The notes: generated by a model not told the origin, from the letters alone. A stretch of 64,000 nucleotides of DNA from Clostridium sp. (GCA_015058375.1 SVCK01000095.1:1-64000), one strand, 5' to 3'; counted from the stretch's first letter, positions 11,187-21,423 are shown. Program-made: numbers and translations.

Positions 11187-11270
11187 AACGGTCTCGCCAC
11201 TATAGGTACAAGGTTTTAGCCTTGTTTTTACAAAACCTGTGCGTGTGCGGTTTACTAAATTAGTTTATCA
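11187..11270 (-). promoter_or_regulatory. Probable ribosomal protein L21 leader RNA
   Basis: Structured 5' leader just upstream of rplU with CAAGG-CTAAAA-CCTTG hairpin (11209-11224); boundaries approximate. Confidence 0.55.
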
Positions 11271-11393
11271 CAAAGAAAATACAAAGTAAAGACAAATTTA
11301 TTCTATTATTTTTTATCTTTTATGGAATATTTAGTTAATTAATGTTACAATTTATATATATGTTTATAGAAAGGCATAAGGAGTTGTGAGGTT

Positions 11394-11876
11394 ATGAAAA
11401 AGACAAAACAAGATTATGAAAGAGAAGATGATTACTATGAAGGAAGAGGACACGGTTTTGCTATTTTAGTATGTACACTATGTTTAATTATCATTGGTGG
11501 AGGAGCTTTTGCTGGATTCTACTTTCTTAATTCAAACAATTCAGGAAAGAATACTCAAGTCGAACGTGCTTATGTTACAGTAGGAGAAATAACTGCAAGA
11601 CTTTCTGATGAAAGTGGAAAAAAATATATAAAAGCAAATATTGCCGTTGGATATGATAAAACTTTATTTAACAAAGCCAAGGGACAATTAACAACAGATA
11701 AGCAATTGCCAGTAGTTCTTGATGCTTTAAACTTTAGCTTAATGAAAAAAGATTCTTCTTATTTTACAGGAGATTATGAAGAAAAATTAAAAGACGAACT
11801 TATTGATGCAGTTAATAAGAAAGTTCAAGATTTTAAAATTACTGATATAAAAATCTCTAACTTAATTATACAATAA
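11394..11876 (+). CDS. FliL-like flagellar basal-body-associated protein (orphan)
   Basis: Single TM then FliL-like periplasmic domain (KYIKANIAVGYD...FKITDIKISNLIIQ). Confidence 0.6.
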   Translation: MKKTKQDYEREDDYYEGRGHGFAILVCTLCLIIIGGGAFAGFYFLNSNNSGKNTQVERAYVTVGEITARLSDESGKKYIKANIAVGYDKTLFNKAKGQLTTDKQLPVVLDALNFSLMKKDSSYFTGDYEEKLKDELIDAVNKKVQDFKITDIKISNLIIQ

Positions 11877-11881
11877 GTATG

Positions 11882-11914
11882 AAAAACTATTGAGTTTTTG
11901 CTCAATAGTTTTTT
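11882..11914 (+). terminator. Intrinsic terminator
   Basis: AAAACTATTGAG TTTTTG CTCAATAGTTTTTT. Confidence 0.85.
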
Positions 11915-11945
11915 ATTTAACCAAAATCTAATTTTTATATAATAC

Positions 11946-12359
11946 TTACTTTATCCAGCTACTCTGCAAAATTTTTTTCATCTTTCTAAATTTATCTTTT
12001 CCTATACAATTTGAAATTTCATCTTCTATCTCACGCTTTATTTTCTCACTTCTATAAAAATAATCCTGTCCTTTACTAGTAAGTTTTAGATACTTACTAT
12101 TGTTTTCATCGTAAGAATTTTCAATATAGCCTCTTTCTTCAAGTTTCTTTGCACACTTAAACATAGCTTGACGTGAAATATTTGCTATTCTAGCTGCCTC
12201 AGCTATTGATATTCTTCCTCTACTAAGCTTTCCTAATAAAAATGCTTCTGTATGAGATATATCTTCTTCCTCATTTTCGCGCCATCTATCTTCAAATTCT
12301 CTTCTTAAAACAATATGCTTTTCACTTATCAAATCTATTATTGTTAAATCTTCATTCAT
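11946..12359 (-). CDS. MarR-like winged-helix regulator
   Basis: ISIAEAARIANISRQAMFKCAKKLEERGYIENSYDENNSKYLKLTSKG. Confidence 0.8.
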   Translation of the reverse strand: MNEDLTIIDLISEKHIVLRREFEDRWRENEEEDISHTEAFLLGKLSRGRISIAEAARIANISRQAMFKCAKKLEERGYIENSYDENNSKYLKLTSKGQDYFYRSEKIKREIEDEISNCIGKDKFRKMKKILQSSWIK

Positions 12360-12418
12360 AATTTATCTCCATATACTATTTTTATTACTACACTAATTAT
12401 TTATATAAAATTTATTTT

Positions 12419-12480
12419 TGTCAACTTAGTTGACAGCATAAAATGCTAATGCTATAATGATTCACGTCAACTTAGTTGAC
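12419..12480 (+). promoter_or_regulatory. Promoter with twin palindromic operators
   Basis: GTCAACTTAGTTGAC at 12420-12434 and 12466-12480; TTGACA (12430-12435) - 17 bp - TATAAT (12453-12458). Confidence 0.85.
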
Positions 12481-12509
12481 ACATTACTTTTAAACAAAGG
12501 AGAACCAGG

Positions 12510-12968
12510 ATGGGAAAAACAAAATTTGAAAAATTTATTTTTACACTAATGATGTGTTTTGGAATGGTTTTAGGAATGACTATATACAATATGATTTTAA
12601 ATGAAGGACTTAACGATCAATTCTTTATACATTTAATTAAAGACTTTTGGTTAGGATTTTTTATAGCACTTTTATTAGATGTATTTGTTGTTGGTAAATT
12701 TGCAAAATCAATTGCTTTTAAAATAGTAAAACCTGATGAAAACACTAAACCAATTAAAATAATTCTAACTATTTCATCATGTATGGTTGTAGGTATGGTT
12801 CTATGCATGTCTATGTATGGTGCTATAACTGCTGTAGGATTTACTTCTACTGCTTTAAAACTTTATCCATTATGTATTTTGAGAAACTTTGTAGTAGCAT
12901 TACCATTAAATATGCTTATAGTTTCACCTTTAGTTAGGTTTTTATTTGGCAAAATGTTTAAAGCTTAA
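12510..12968 (+). CDS. DUF2798-like four-TM membrane protein
   Basis: Duplicated hydrophobic segments (KFIFTLMMCFGMVLGMTIYN / MVVGMVLCMSMYGA). Confidence 0.65.
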   Translation: MGKTKFEKFIFTLMMCFGMVLGMTIYNMILNEGLNDQFFIHLIKDFWLGFFIALLLDVFVVGKFAKSIAFKIVKPDENTKPIKIILTISSCMVVGMVLCMSMYGAITAVGFTSTALKLYPLCILRNFVVALPLNMLIVSPLVRFLFGKMFKA

Positions 12969-12985
12969 ATTATTATATACAACAT

Positions 12986-13029
12986 AAATATAGCTGTATA
13001 GGTGAACAAACACTTATACAGCTATATTT
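12986..13029. terminator. Bidirectional terminator
   Basis: AAATATAGCTGTATA ... TATACAGCTATATTT. Confidence 0.75.
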
Positions 13030-13854
13030 TTATGCTTTTTTATTATCATACACCAATGACAATAAGATACTTATAAGCATAATAATAATTATTATTAAAA
13101 CTGATATAACAACTGAAATTTCAATTTTGAAGAATAAAGCCACAAGCTTCCATCCTGTGAATATAAGAACACATCCAACACCATATTTCATAAATCTGAA
13201 CATATCATTTAACTTTTCAAGTATATAATACATACTTCTAAGACCAAGTATTGCAAATATATTAGAAGTATAAACTATAAATGTATCTGTTGTTATTGAA
13301 AATATAGCTGGTATAGAATCTATTGCAAACAATACATCAGAAAATTCTATTACAACAAGTACAGCAAAAAGTGGTGTAGCATATAAAATATTATTTTTTC
13401 TTATAAAGAATTTATTTCCACTCAACTTATTAGTTATAGGAATTATTCTAGCTAAAATCCTAAAAGCAAAATTATCGTAAAATTCCGTTTTCTCTGTCTT
13501 TTCAAATATCATTTTTAATCCACTATACAAAAGTACTATTCCAAAAATTGATAAGACAAAATGAAATCTACTTATTATACTTACACCTAAAAGAATAAAT
13601 ATAAGTCTTAAAATCATTGCCCCTAGTACTCCAAAAAGCAAAACTCTTTCTTGATAATCTTTTTTTATTCCAAAGCTTGAAAAAATCATTAAAAACAAAA
13701 ATAAGTTATCAAGGCTTAAAGACATTTCAACTATGTAGCCTCCAAAATATTCTACAGCTGCAGTTTCTCCTCTACTATAAAATATGTATATATTAAACAA
13801 TATTGATAATCCAATCCAAAACAATAAATTGATAAAATGCTTTTTTGTTCCCAC
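13030..13854 (-). CDS. TerC-family integral membrane protein
   Basis: Multi-TM; SLSLDNLFLFLMIF and EFSDVLFAIDSIPAIFSIT motifs. Confidence 0.9.
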   Translation of the reverse strand: MGTKKHFINLLFWIGLSILFNIYIFYSRGETAAVEYFGGYIVEMSLSLDNLFLFLMIFSSFGIKKDYQERVLLFGVLGAMILRLIFILLGVSIISRFHFVLSIFGIVLLYSGLKMIFEKTEKTEFYDNFAFRILARIIPITNKLSGNKFFIRKNNILYATPLFAVLVVIEFSDVLFAIDSIPAIFSITTDTFIVYTSNIFAILGLRSMYYILEKLNDMFRFMKYGVGCVLIFTGWKLVALFFKIEISVVISVLIIIIIMLISILLSLVYDNKKA

Positions 13855-13919
13855 TATCTCTGCCTCCTAAATATAAATATACATACTATATCTATATTAG
13901 ATAACTTAACAGAATATCA

Positions 13920-14909
13920 TTATTTTTCACTATAAATATCATTTAATATATCAATATATTCATTTATGTATGGAGAATCACATTTAAAACCATCGATATC
14001 TTTGCCATTATATTTCATATTAATAAGAGCATTTCTTTTAATAACATTTTTTCCTCTCCACCCACAAGAAGTAGAGCTTATTTTTTCTTTAAAAAACTTA
14101 TTATTCATACCAGCAAATACTTCAGCATCATCATTCATATATTCTAAAGTTTCAAATTCTGAAAGAACATTTGCTTCTGCCTCTTCATTATATGGACATT
14201 TCTTCTGACAAAAATCACACCCAAATACATTACCTTTTAAAAGTTTTATCTCTTTATTACTTATCTCCTTTTTTTGAGTTATGTAAGATAAACATATATT
14301 AGGATTTTTTCTATTAGCATTTATAGACTTAGTTGGGCATTCTTTAAAACATCTTTCACAGGTACCACATTCTTTATACATTTTAATTTCTTCAATATTT
14401 CTAACATCATCACATTGAATCTTTAAATTAGTTATTATTTCTCCTAAAAAAACATATGAACCATATTTCTTTGTAATTATCATATTATTTCTACCAATAA
14501 ATCCAACACCTGCAAGATAAGCAATATATCTCTCTGGAAGAGCATTACTATCTACAAAACATTCAGCCTTACCTCCTAAAGATTCTATATATGCCTTAAT
14601 CTGATCCAAATACTTTCTTACAACCCTATGATAATCAATCCTCTTAGTATAAACAGAAAAGCCATTATTACAACCTTCCTCTTCATAATAATAAGGAAAA
14701 GCTATAGATATTATAGTCTTTCCTTCCTCCATATAAATATTAGGATTTATACGTTTTTCAATATCTTTTTCTTCAAATTCATTCTGTAGATTATTTTTTT
14801 GTCTATACTCAAAAAATTCTCTTAACTCTTCAAATCTTCTACAAGGAATAAATCCAAATTGAGTAAGTCCCAAATCTTTAATATATTTAGATATCTTTTC
14901 TTTTAACAT
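13920..14909 (-). CDS. queG: Epoxyqueuosine reductase-like Fe-S protein
   Basis: Two 4Fe-4S motifs CGTCERCFKECPT and CDFCQKKCPYN; GFIGRNNMIIT. Confidence 0.85.
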   Translation of the reverse strand: MLKEKISKYIKDLGLTQFGFIPCRRFEELREFFEYRQKNNLQNEFEEKDIEKRINPNIYMEEGKTIISIAFPYYYEEEGCNNGFSVYTKRIDYHRVVRKYLDQIKAYIESLGGKAECFVDSNALPERYIAYLAGVGFIGRNNMIITKKYGSYVFLGEIITNLKIQCDDVRNIEEIKMYKECGTCERCFKECPTKSINANRKNPNICLSYITQKKEISNKEIKLLKGNVFGCDFCQKKCPYNEEAEANVLSEFETLEYMNDDAEVFAGMNNKFFKEKISSTSCGWRGKNVIKRNALINMKYNGKDIDGFKCDSPYINEYIDILNDIYSEK

Positions 14910-15024
14910 AGCTTCTCAAAAACAAATTTCATGTTCCTTTCCTTATCTTTCTTCGTTTTTTTGTAAACTATATTTAGTATATCATATCAACTTTTATAAA
15001 TTAGACATATACAAATTAAATTTT

Positions 15025-15879
15025 TTATTTATTTACTGCTAATAATAATTCTCTTAAAACTTTACATGCTATTGCCGTTGATCTTCCGCTATTATCATAA
15101 TGAGGACTAAGTTCTACAATATCAAATCCCACTACATTTAACTTACTTACAGTTAATATGGCATCCAACAATTGTTTAAAACTTACTCCACCTGCTTCTG
15201 GTGTTCCTGTACCCGGAAATTCAGAAGGATCTAATACATCTAAATCTATACTAAAATAAACAGGTTTTCCATCTAGTTTTTTTAATTCATCTTCTAATCC
15301 TGTAAAATCAAACTTAGTTAAATTACTATGTTCTTTTGCAAACTCAAACTCAGCTTTTTCTCCAGATCTTATTCCATATTGAAACAATTTTTTGTCACCT
15401 ATTATTTCTATTACTCTCCTCATAACAGTTGCATGAGAAAGTTTTTCTCCTAAATAATCATCTCTTAAATCTGTATGAGCATCAAAATGAACCACATGTA
15501 AATCCTTATATTTTTTAGCCATAGCTCTAACACTACCAAGAGTAACTAAATGCTCTCCTCCTATCATTACTGGAAGTTTATTATCTTTTAAAACTTTATC
15601 AACATAATCTTCTATGTCACTTAAAACTCTATCTGTATTTCCAAAACACAAATCCAGATCACCACCATCAAAAATCTTTAGATCTTCTAAATCCTTATCT
15701 TGATATGGACTATAAGTTTCTATTCCAAAAGACTCACTTCTTATTGCCTTACTCCCAAATCTAGTTCCTGGTCTAAATGAAGTAGTTCCATCAAAAGGTG
15801 CTCCAAACAATATAATTTGTGCTTCATCATATTCACTTTCGCAAGCTATAAATGTTTCTATATTTTTATTCATCAGCAA
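15025..15879 (-). CDS. speB: Agmatinase (ureohydrolase)
   Basis: GGEHLVTLGSV, VVHFDAHTDLRDDY, SIDLDVLDPSEFPGTGTPEAGG. Confidence 0.93.
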   Translation of the reverse strand: MLMNKNIETFIACESEYDEAQIILFGAPFDGTTSFRPGTRFGSKAIRSESFGIETYSPYQDKDLEDLKIFDGGDLDLCFGNTDRVLSDIEDYVDKVLKDNKLPVMIGGEHLVTLGSVRAMAKKYKDLHVVHFDAHTDLRDDYLGEKLSHATVMRRVIEIIGDKKLFQYGIRSGEKAEFEFAKEHSNLTKFDFTGLEDELKKLDGKPVYFSIDLDVLDPSEFPGTGTPEAGGVSFKQLLDAILTVSKLNVVGFDIVELSPHYDNSGRSTAIACKVLRELLLAVNK

Positions 15880-16720
15880 TCACCATCATTTCTTTAACAT
15901 AATTAGGAAGAGCAAATGAACCTTTATGAAGGTTTATATTATAATATTTTGTATTTATATTTAACTTATTCCATTCATCTTCCTTAATATCTTTTACTGG
16001 GTCAAACTTTTTAGATGCAAATCCAAAGTACCAGTGACCAGAAGGGTAAGTTGGAATATGTGCTTCATACACCATACATATAGGGAAAATATTATTAATT
16101 CTCTTATGAGCTCTTTTCATAGAATTTTCATAATCATTATAAAAATCACTTTCATGTTGATTAATTAATATTCCCTCATCCTTTAACGCTCTAAAACAAT
16201 TCCCATAAAATTCTTTAGTAAACAATCCTTCACCTGGTCCAAAAGGATCTGTAGAATCAACTATTATAAGGTCATAAATATTCTCTTTATTTCTTACAAA
16301 CTTAAGACCATCTTGATAATATATATTAACTTTTTCATCCTTAAGCTTACATGATACTGAAGGTAAATATTCTATACAACTTGAAACAACTTCTTCATCT
16401 ATCTCAACCAAATCTACATTTTTTATAGAATCATACTTACATAATTCTCTTACAGCACCACCATCGCCACCACCTATAACTAAAACATTTTCTATATTAG
16501 GATTAACAGCAATAGCAGTATGAGTTATCATTTCATGATATATAAATTCATCCTTTTCAGTTAACATCATTAAACCATCCAAAGTTAAAAATCTTCCAAA
16601 TTCATCATTCTCCAAAATATCTATTCTTTGAAACTTACTTTGCTTAGTGAAAATCTGCTTATCAACCTTTATAGAAAAACGAACGTTTTCTGAATGTTCC
16701 TCTGTAAACCATAAATCCAT
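15866..16720 (-). CDS. speE: Spermidine synthase / aminopropyltransferase
   Basis: NVLVIGGGDGGAVRELCKY, DLIIVDSTDPFGPGEGLFTKEFY. Confidence 0.92.
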   Translation of the reverse strand: MDLWFTEEHSENVRFSIKVDKQIFTKQSKFQRIDILENDEFGRFLTLDGLMMLTEKDEFIYHEMITHTAIAVNPNIENVLVIGGGDGGAVRELCKYDSIKNVDLVEIDEEVVSSCIEYLPSVSCKLKDEKVNIYYQDGLKFVRNKENIYDLIIVDSTDPFGPGEGLFTKEFYGNCFRALKDEGILINQHESDFYNDYENSMKRAHKRINNIFPICMVYEAHIPTYPSGHWYFGFASKKFDPVKDIKEDEWNKLNINTKYYNINLHKGSFALPNYVKEMMVIADE

Positions 16721-16723
16721 ATT

Positions 16724-18175
16724 CTATTCCTCCAAAACATTAATAAATTCTATTTTTTCATCTTCTGTTCCAGTTAACGAACATCCCTTGTTCTTAGCAT
16801 ATTTAATATAATCTAAAATTTCTTTAGTGATTCTTTCCCCTGGTGCAAGTATTGGAATTCCTGGTGGATAACACATTACAAATTCACCACACACTCTTCC
16901 TTCACTCTCCTGTATTTTTAAAGATTGTTTATTTGAATAAAAAGCTTCCTGAGGTGCTTTAACTACATCAGGTTCAATATACTCATGATCAAACATTTCT
17001 TTTTTTTCTTTTGAATACCATTTTTCAATATCATGTAAAGATGATATAAGTCTCTCAATTCCAAGTTCTTCATCTCCAACTGATACTATAGCCAATATAT
17101 TACCTAAATCTCCAAATTCAATTTGTATATCATATTCATCTCTTAGGATTGAATAAACTTCAATTCCAGCTAGACCAATTCCTTGAGTATATATAGCAAG
17201 TTTTGTAACATCAAAATCACAGACATACTTATTATCAATAAGTTCTTTTGAATAAGCATAATAATTTCCTGATTTATTAATTTCAGCTCTAGCATATTCA
17301 ACATAATCAATAATTTTATCTACTATTTCTTTACCATGAAGTGCAAGATTTCTTCTTGAAATATCTAAGGATGATAGTAAAAGATAGGATGCACTTGTCG
17401 TTTGAGTCAAATTAATTATCTGATGTACATGCCCCTTATTTATATCATTATTAATAAGAAGAATAGAACTTTGTGTTAAAGAGCCTCCTGTCTTATGCAT
17501 GCTTACAGCAGCCATATCAGCTCCTGCTTCCATAGCTGACATAGGAAGCTTATCACTAAAATAAAAATGAGTTCCATGAGCTTCATCTACTAATACCTTC
17601 ATTCCAAAACTATGAGCCAATTCTGTAATTCCTTTTAAATCAGAACAAATTCCATAGTAAGTTGGATTATTTACTAATATAGCCTTAGCATCTCTATTTG
17701 CAAGAATTGCCGCTTTAACATCTTCAACAGACATTCCAAGAGGAATTCCTATTTTCTTATTAGTTCCTGGATTCACATAAATAGGTATAGCTCCACATAA
17801 AATAAGAGCATTTATGGCACTTCTATGTACATTTCTTGGCATTATAATTTTATCTCCTCTTTTGCATACACTCATAACCATTGCTTGTACTGCTGAAGTT
17901 GTTCCATTTACCATAAAAAATGCATCCTTTGCCTTAAATGCCTTTGCCGCTAATTCTTGTGCTTCTTTAATTACTGAAACAGGATGACATAAGTTATCTA
18001 AAGGCTTCATAGAATTAACATCAACAGTTAAACACTGCTCTCCTAAAAAATTTGTTAATTCCTTATTGCCCTTCCCCCTTTTATGACCTGGCACATCAAA
18101 AGGAAGTATCCTCATTTTTTTATATCTATTTAAAGCCTCAAGTATAGGCGCATTTTCATTTTTTAGTTTTTTCAT
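16724..18175 (-). CDS. speA: Orn/Lys/Arg decarboxylase (probable arginine decarboxylase)
   Basis: PLP fold: DEAHGTHFYFS, SMHKTGGSLTQSS; next to agmatinase gene. Confidence 0.85.
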   Translation of the reverse strand: MKKLKNENAPILEALNRYKKMRILPFDVPGHKRGKGNKELTNFLGEQCLTVDVNSMKPLDNLCHPVSVIKEAQELAAKAFKAKDAFFMVNGTTSAVQAMVMSVCKRGDKIIMPRNVHRSAINALILCGAIPIYVNPGTNKKIGIPLGMSVEDVKAAILANRDAKAILVNNPTYYGICSDLKGITELAHSFGMKVLVDEAHGTHFYFSDKLPMSAMEAGADMAAVSMHKTGGSLTQSSILLINNDINKGHVHQIINLTQTTSASYLLLSSLDISRRNLALHGKEIVDKIIDYVEYARAEINKSGNYYAYSKELIDNKYVCDFDVTKLAIYTQGIGLAGIEVYSILRDEYDIQIEFGDLGNILAIVSVGDEELGIERLISSLHDIEKWYSKEKKEMFDHEYIEPDVVKAPQEAFYSNKQSLKIQESEGRVCGEFVMCYPPGIPILAPGERITKEILDYIKYAKNKGCSLTGTEDEKIEFINVLEE

Positions 18176-18193
18176 TTTTTCTCCTTCCTAAAA

Positions 18194-19012
18194 TCAGAAA
18201 ATATTCGTTCCGCTAAATATTTCAATCATTTCTTTTCTTAAGCTATCATTTATTTCAAGCCTTTTTTTAGGTGGAAGTTCATAGACATCTGTATTAAATA
18301 AATAATTTTGAAGTTCCATCTCCTTAATTAGCATTTTGGTATGAAAAATATTAGCCTGATACACGTTTACATCTATAGCATCATACTTTTTTAAAGTTTC
18401 ATCAGCTATATAATTTTGTATTGAATTTATATAATGATCTATAAATATTTTCTTTCCATCCACATTTCTAGTAAATCCTCTTACTCTATAATCTATAGTA
18501 ATAATATCAGAATCAAAACTTCCAATTAGATAATCAAGAACATTTAAAGGCGAAATAGTTCCACAAGTTGCAACATCAATATCCACCCTAAAAGTAGCAA
18601 TACATGTATCTGGATGATATTCTGGATAAGTATGAACTGTAACATGACTTTTGTCTAAATGACCAACTACAGAATCTCTTGTTTTTAGAATTTCAATTTC
18701 TTCAGAATTCTTCCCCATATTGCATGATTTATCTATAAATGATAAAGGTAAATTCTTCTCTGAAATAGTAAGAGTCACGCTTGCACCTTGAGGATCATAA
18801 TCCTGTTTTGAAATATTTAAAACATGTGCTCCTATCATTTCTGTAACATGCTTTAATATATTAGTTAATCTCTCTGCATTATATTGCTCATCAATATATG
18901 AAATATATTTTTTCTGTTCTTTTTCAGTTTTTGCATAACAGATATCATAAATATTAAAACTTAAAGTCTTTGTAAGATTATTAAATCCATACAATTTTAT
19001 CTTATCAGTCAT
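18194..19012 (-). CDS. speD: S-adenosylmethionine decarboxylase proenzyme (E. coli-type)
   Basis: [22 protein letters not shown]; autocleavage region [17 protein letters not shown]. Confidence 0.94.
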   Translation of the reverse strand: MTDKIKLYGFNNLTKTLSFNIYDICYAKTEKEQKKYISYIDEQYNAERLTNILKHVTEMIGAHVLNISKQDYDPQGASVTLTISEKNLPLSFIDKSCNMGKNSEEIEILKTRDSVVGHLDKSHVTVHTYPEYHPDTCIATFRVDIDVATCGTISPLNVLDYLIGSFDSDIITIDYRVRGFTRNVDGKKIFIDHYINSIQNYIADETLKKYDAIDVNVYQANIFHTKMLIKEMELQNYLFNTDVYELPPKKRLEINDSLRKEMIEIFSGTNIF

Positions 19013-19036
19013 CCTTCATCACTCCTTTTGAAAAAT

Positions 19037-19067
19037 AAAATCCCTTGCTCTATAAACAAGGGATTTT
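19037..19067 (-). terminator. Intrinsic terminator between nspC and speD
   Basis: AAAATCCCTTG CTCTATAAA CAAGGGATTTT. Confidence 0.7.
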
Positions 19068-19082
19068 TATAAACAAATTCAA

Positions 19083-20216
19083 CTATAAACGAGATTTAAA
19101 ATCTTCATAATTAAATTTTCTTATAACTTCAAAACCATTATCATTTAATAAAACTATATCTGGCAAATTAATCCCATTGAAAGTATTATTTTTTACCATA
19201 CTGTAATGAGCCATATCACAAAATACCAATTTATCTCCTGCCTTTAATTCTTTATTAAACGAATAATCTCCTATAATATCACCTGCAAGGCAAGTTGGTC
19301 CTCCTAATCTATAAGTATATTTCAATTCAGAAGGCATACCAGAACCAATAATATTAGGTCTATAAGGCATTTCTAAAACATCTGGCATATGGCATTCTGC
19401 TGAAGTATCAAGAATAGCAATATCCATTCCATTCTTCATAGTATCTAAAACTGTAGATACTAAATAACCAGCATTCAATGCAATAGCTTCTCCAGGCTCA
19501 AGATAAACTTGAACATTATATTTTTCTTTCATATATAAAATGCATTTAACTAAACATTCCACATCATAATCATCTCTAGTAATATGATGTCCTCCTCCAA
19601 AATTAATCCATTTTACTTTCTCCAGAATTTTTCCAAACTTTTCATCTATAACTTTTATAGTTCTTTCTAATGTATCAGAATTTTGTTCACACATAGTATG
19701 AAAATGTATTCCATCAATCCCATCTAAATTTTCATCCTTTATATAATCGATAGTTGTTCCCATTCTTGAATTTTTAAAACAAGGATTATAAATATCTGTT
19801 TCTATCTCTGAATACTCAGGATTAATTCTTATTCCAGTTTCAATTTTTTTATTACTGTTCTTTATTTTATCTTTAAATTTTAACCATTGATTAAAAGAAT
19901 TAAAAACAATATGATCACTATATTTTATAATCTCATCAAATTCATCTTCCCTATAAGCTGGTGCATATATATGTACCTCTTTTCCCATCTCTTCAAAACC
20001 TAATCTAGCTTCAAATAGAGAACTAGAAGTTACTCCATCTAGATATTCAGCAATTAGTGGATATATTGAATACATCGAAAAAGCTTTTTGAGCTAAAATA
20101 ATTTTACATTCTGTCCTATCCTTAACTGTTTTTAATATTTCTAAATTTCGTTTTATAAGCCTTTCATCAACAACATAACATGGAGTTTTAAGTTTACTAA
20201 AATCTATATTCATCAT
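19083..20216 (-). CDS. nspC: Carboxynorspermidine/carboxyspermidine decarboxylase
   Basis: Alanine-racemase-fold decarboxylase; TPCYVVDERLIKRNLEIL, GIHFHTMCEQ, NFGGGHHIT, DTSAECHMPDVLEMPYRP. Confidence 0.92.
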   Translation of the reverse strand: MMNIDFSKLKTPCYVVDERLIKRNLEILKTVKDRTECKIILAQKAFSMYSIYPLIAEYLDGVTSSSLFEARLGFEEMGKEVHIYAPAYREDEFDEIIKYSDHIVFNSFNQWLKFKDKIKNSNKKIETGIRINPEYSEIETDIYNPCFKNSRMGTTIDYIKDENLDGIDGIHFHTMCEQNSDTLERTIKVIDEKFGKILEKVKWINFGGGHHITRDDYDVECLVKCILYMKEKYNVQVYLEPGEAIALNAGYLVSTVLDTMKNGMDIAILDTSAECHMPDVLEMPYRPNIIGSGMPSELKYTYRLGGPTCLAGDIIGDYSFNKELKAGDKLVFCDMAHYSMVKNNTFNGINLPDIVLLNDNGFEVIRKFNYEDFKSRL

Positions 20217-20223
20217 AAAGCTC

Positions 20224-21423
20224 CTAGTCTATTAAATCTGGTGTAAAACTTTCTTTCCAAGGAAGTCCAAACTTATTTAATGCTTCCATAAATGGATCAG
20301 GATCAAATTCTTCTATATTAAACACTCCTGGACCTTTCCATACGCCAGTCATAAGCATCATAGCACCAATCATAGCTGGTACACCTGTTGTATAAGAAAT
20401 AGCTTGTGAGCCAACTTCTTTATAACATTCTTGATGGTCACATACATTATAAACATAATAAGTTTTTTCTTTTCCATCTTTAATTCCTGTAAATATACAT
20501 CCAATATTTGTTTTTCCTTTAGTTCTAGGTCCAAGTAATGCTGGATCTGGTAAAACTGCTTTTAAGAATTGTAAAGGTACTATTTGCTTTCCTTCAAATT
20601 CTATTGGTTCTATAGATGTCATACCTACATTTTCAAGTACCTTTAAGTGATTTAAATAGCTCTCTGAAAAAGTCATCCAAAATCGCATCTTTTTAATTCC
20701 TGGCATATTTATTGCTAAAGATTCTAATTCTTCATGATGAAGAAGATATATATCTTTAGGTCCTATTTCAGGTAAATTATAAACTCTCTTTATTGACATT
20801 GGCTCAGTCTCAATAAATTTTCCATTTTCAAAGTAGCTTCCCTTTGCACTTACTTCTCTTATATTAATTTCTGGATTAAAATTTGTAGCAAAAGGATATC
20901 CATGATCACCTGCATTTGCATCTACAATATCTATTGTATGAATTTCATCAAAATAATGTTTTAATGCATATGCACTAAATACTCCTGTAACTCCAGGATC
21001 AAATCCACTTCCAAGAAGTGCAGTTATACCTGCTTCCTTAAATTTTTCTTTATATGCCCATTGCCACTTATATTCAAATTTAGCTGTATCAACTGGTTCA
21101 TAATTTGCAGTATCCATATAGTTTGTTTTAGTTGCAAGACAAGCATCCATTATAGTTAAATCTTGATATGGTAATGCCACATTAATAACTATATCTGGTT
21201 TATAGCTGTTAATTAACTCAATTAATTCATCTACATTATCTGCATCTACTTTTGCAGTGGTTATCTTAGTCTTTCCTCCCTGAAGTTTTTCTTTAATAGC
21301 ATCACACTTCGAAAGTGTTCTACTAGCTATACAAATTTCCTCAAATACCTCTGAATTTTGGCAGCATTTATGTATCACTACATTTGCCACACCACCTGCA
21401 CCTATAATTAATGCTCTTCCCAT
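20224..21423 (-). CDS. Carboxynorspermidine/carboxyspermidine synthase (saccharopine dehydrogenase family)
   Basis: GRALIIGAGGVANVVIHKCCQN, GFDPGVTGVFSAYA; adjacent to nspC. Confidence 0.9.
   Translation of the reverse strand: MGRALIIGAGGVANVVIHKCCQNSEVFEEICIASRTLSKCDAIKEKLQGGKTKITTAKVDADNVDELIELINSYKPDIVINVALPYQDLTIMDACLATKTNYMDTANYEPVDTAKFEYKWQWAYKEKFKEAGITALLGSGFDPGVTGVFSAYALKHYFDEIHTIDIVDANAGDHGYPFATNFNPEINIREVSAKGSYFENGKFIETEPMSIKRVYNLPEIGPKDIYLLHHEELESLAINMPGIKKMRFWMTFSESYLNHLKVLENVGMTSIEPIEFEGKQIVPLQFLKAVLPDPALLGPRTKGKTNIGCIFTGIKDGKEKTYYVYNVCDHQECYKEVGSQAISYTTGVPAMIGAMMLMTGVWKGPGVFNIEEFDPDPFMEALNKFGLPWKESFTPDLID

Noticed and set aside
13855-13919. yybP-ykoY (Mn2+) riboswitch upstream of the TerC-family gene
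   Set aside because: TerC genes often carry one, but the 65-bp gap is too short and AT-rich, with no matching conserved structure seen.
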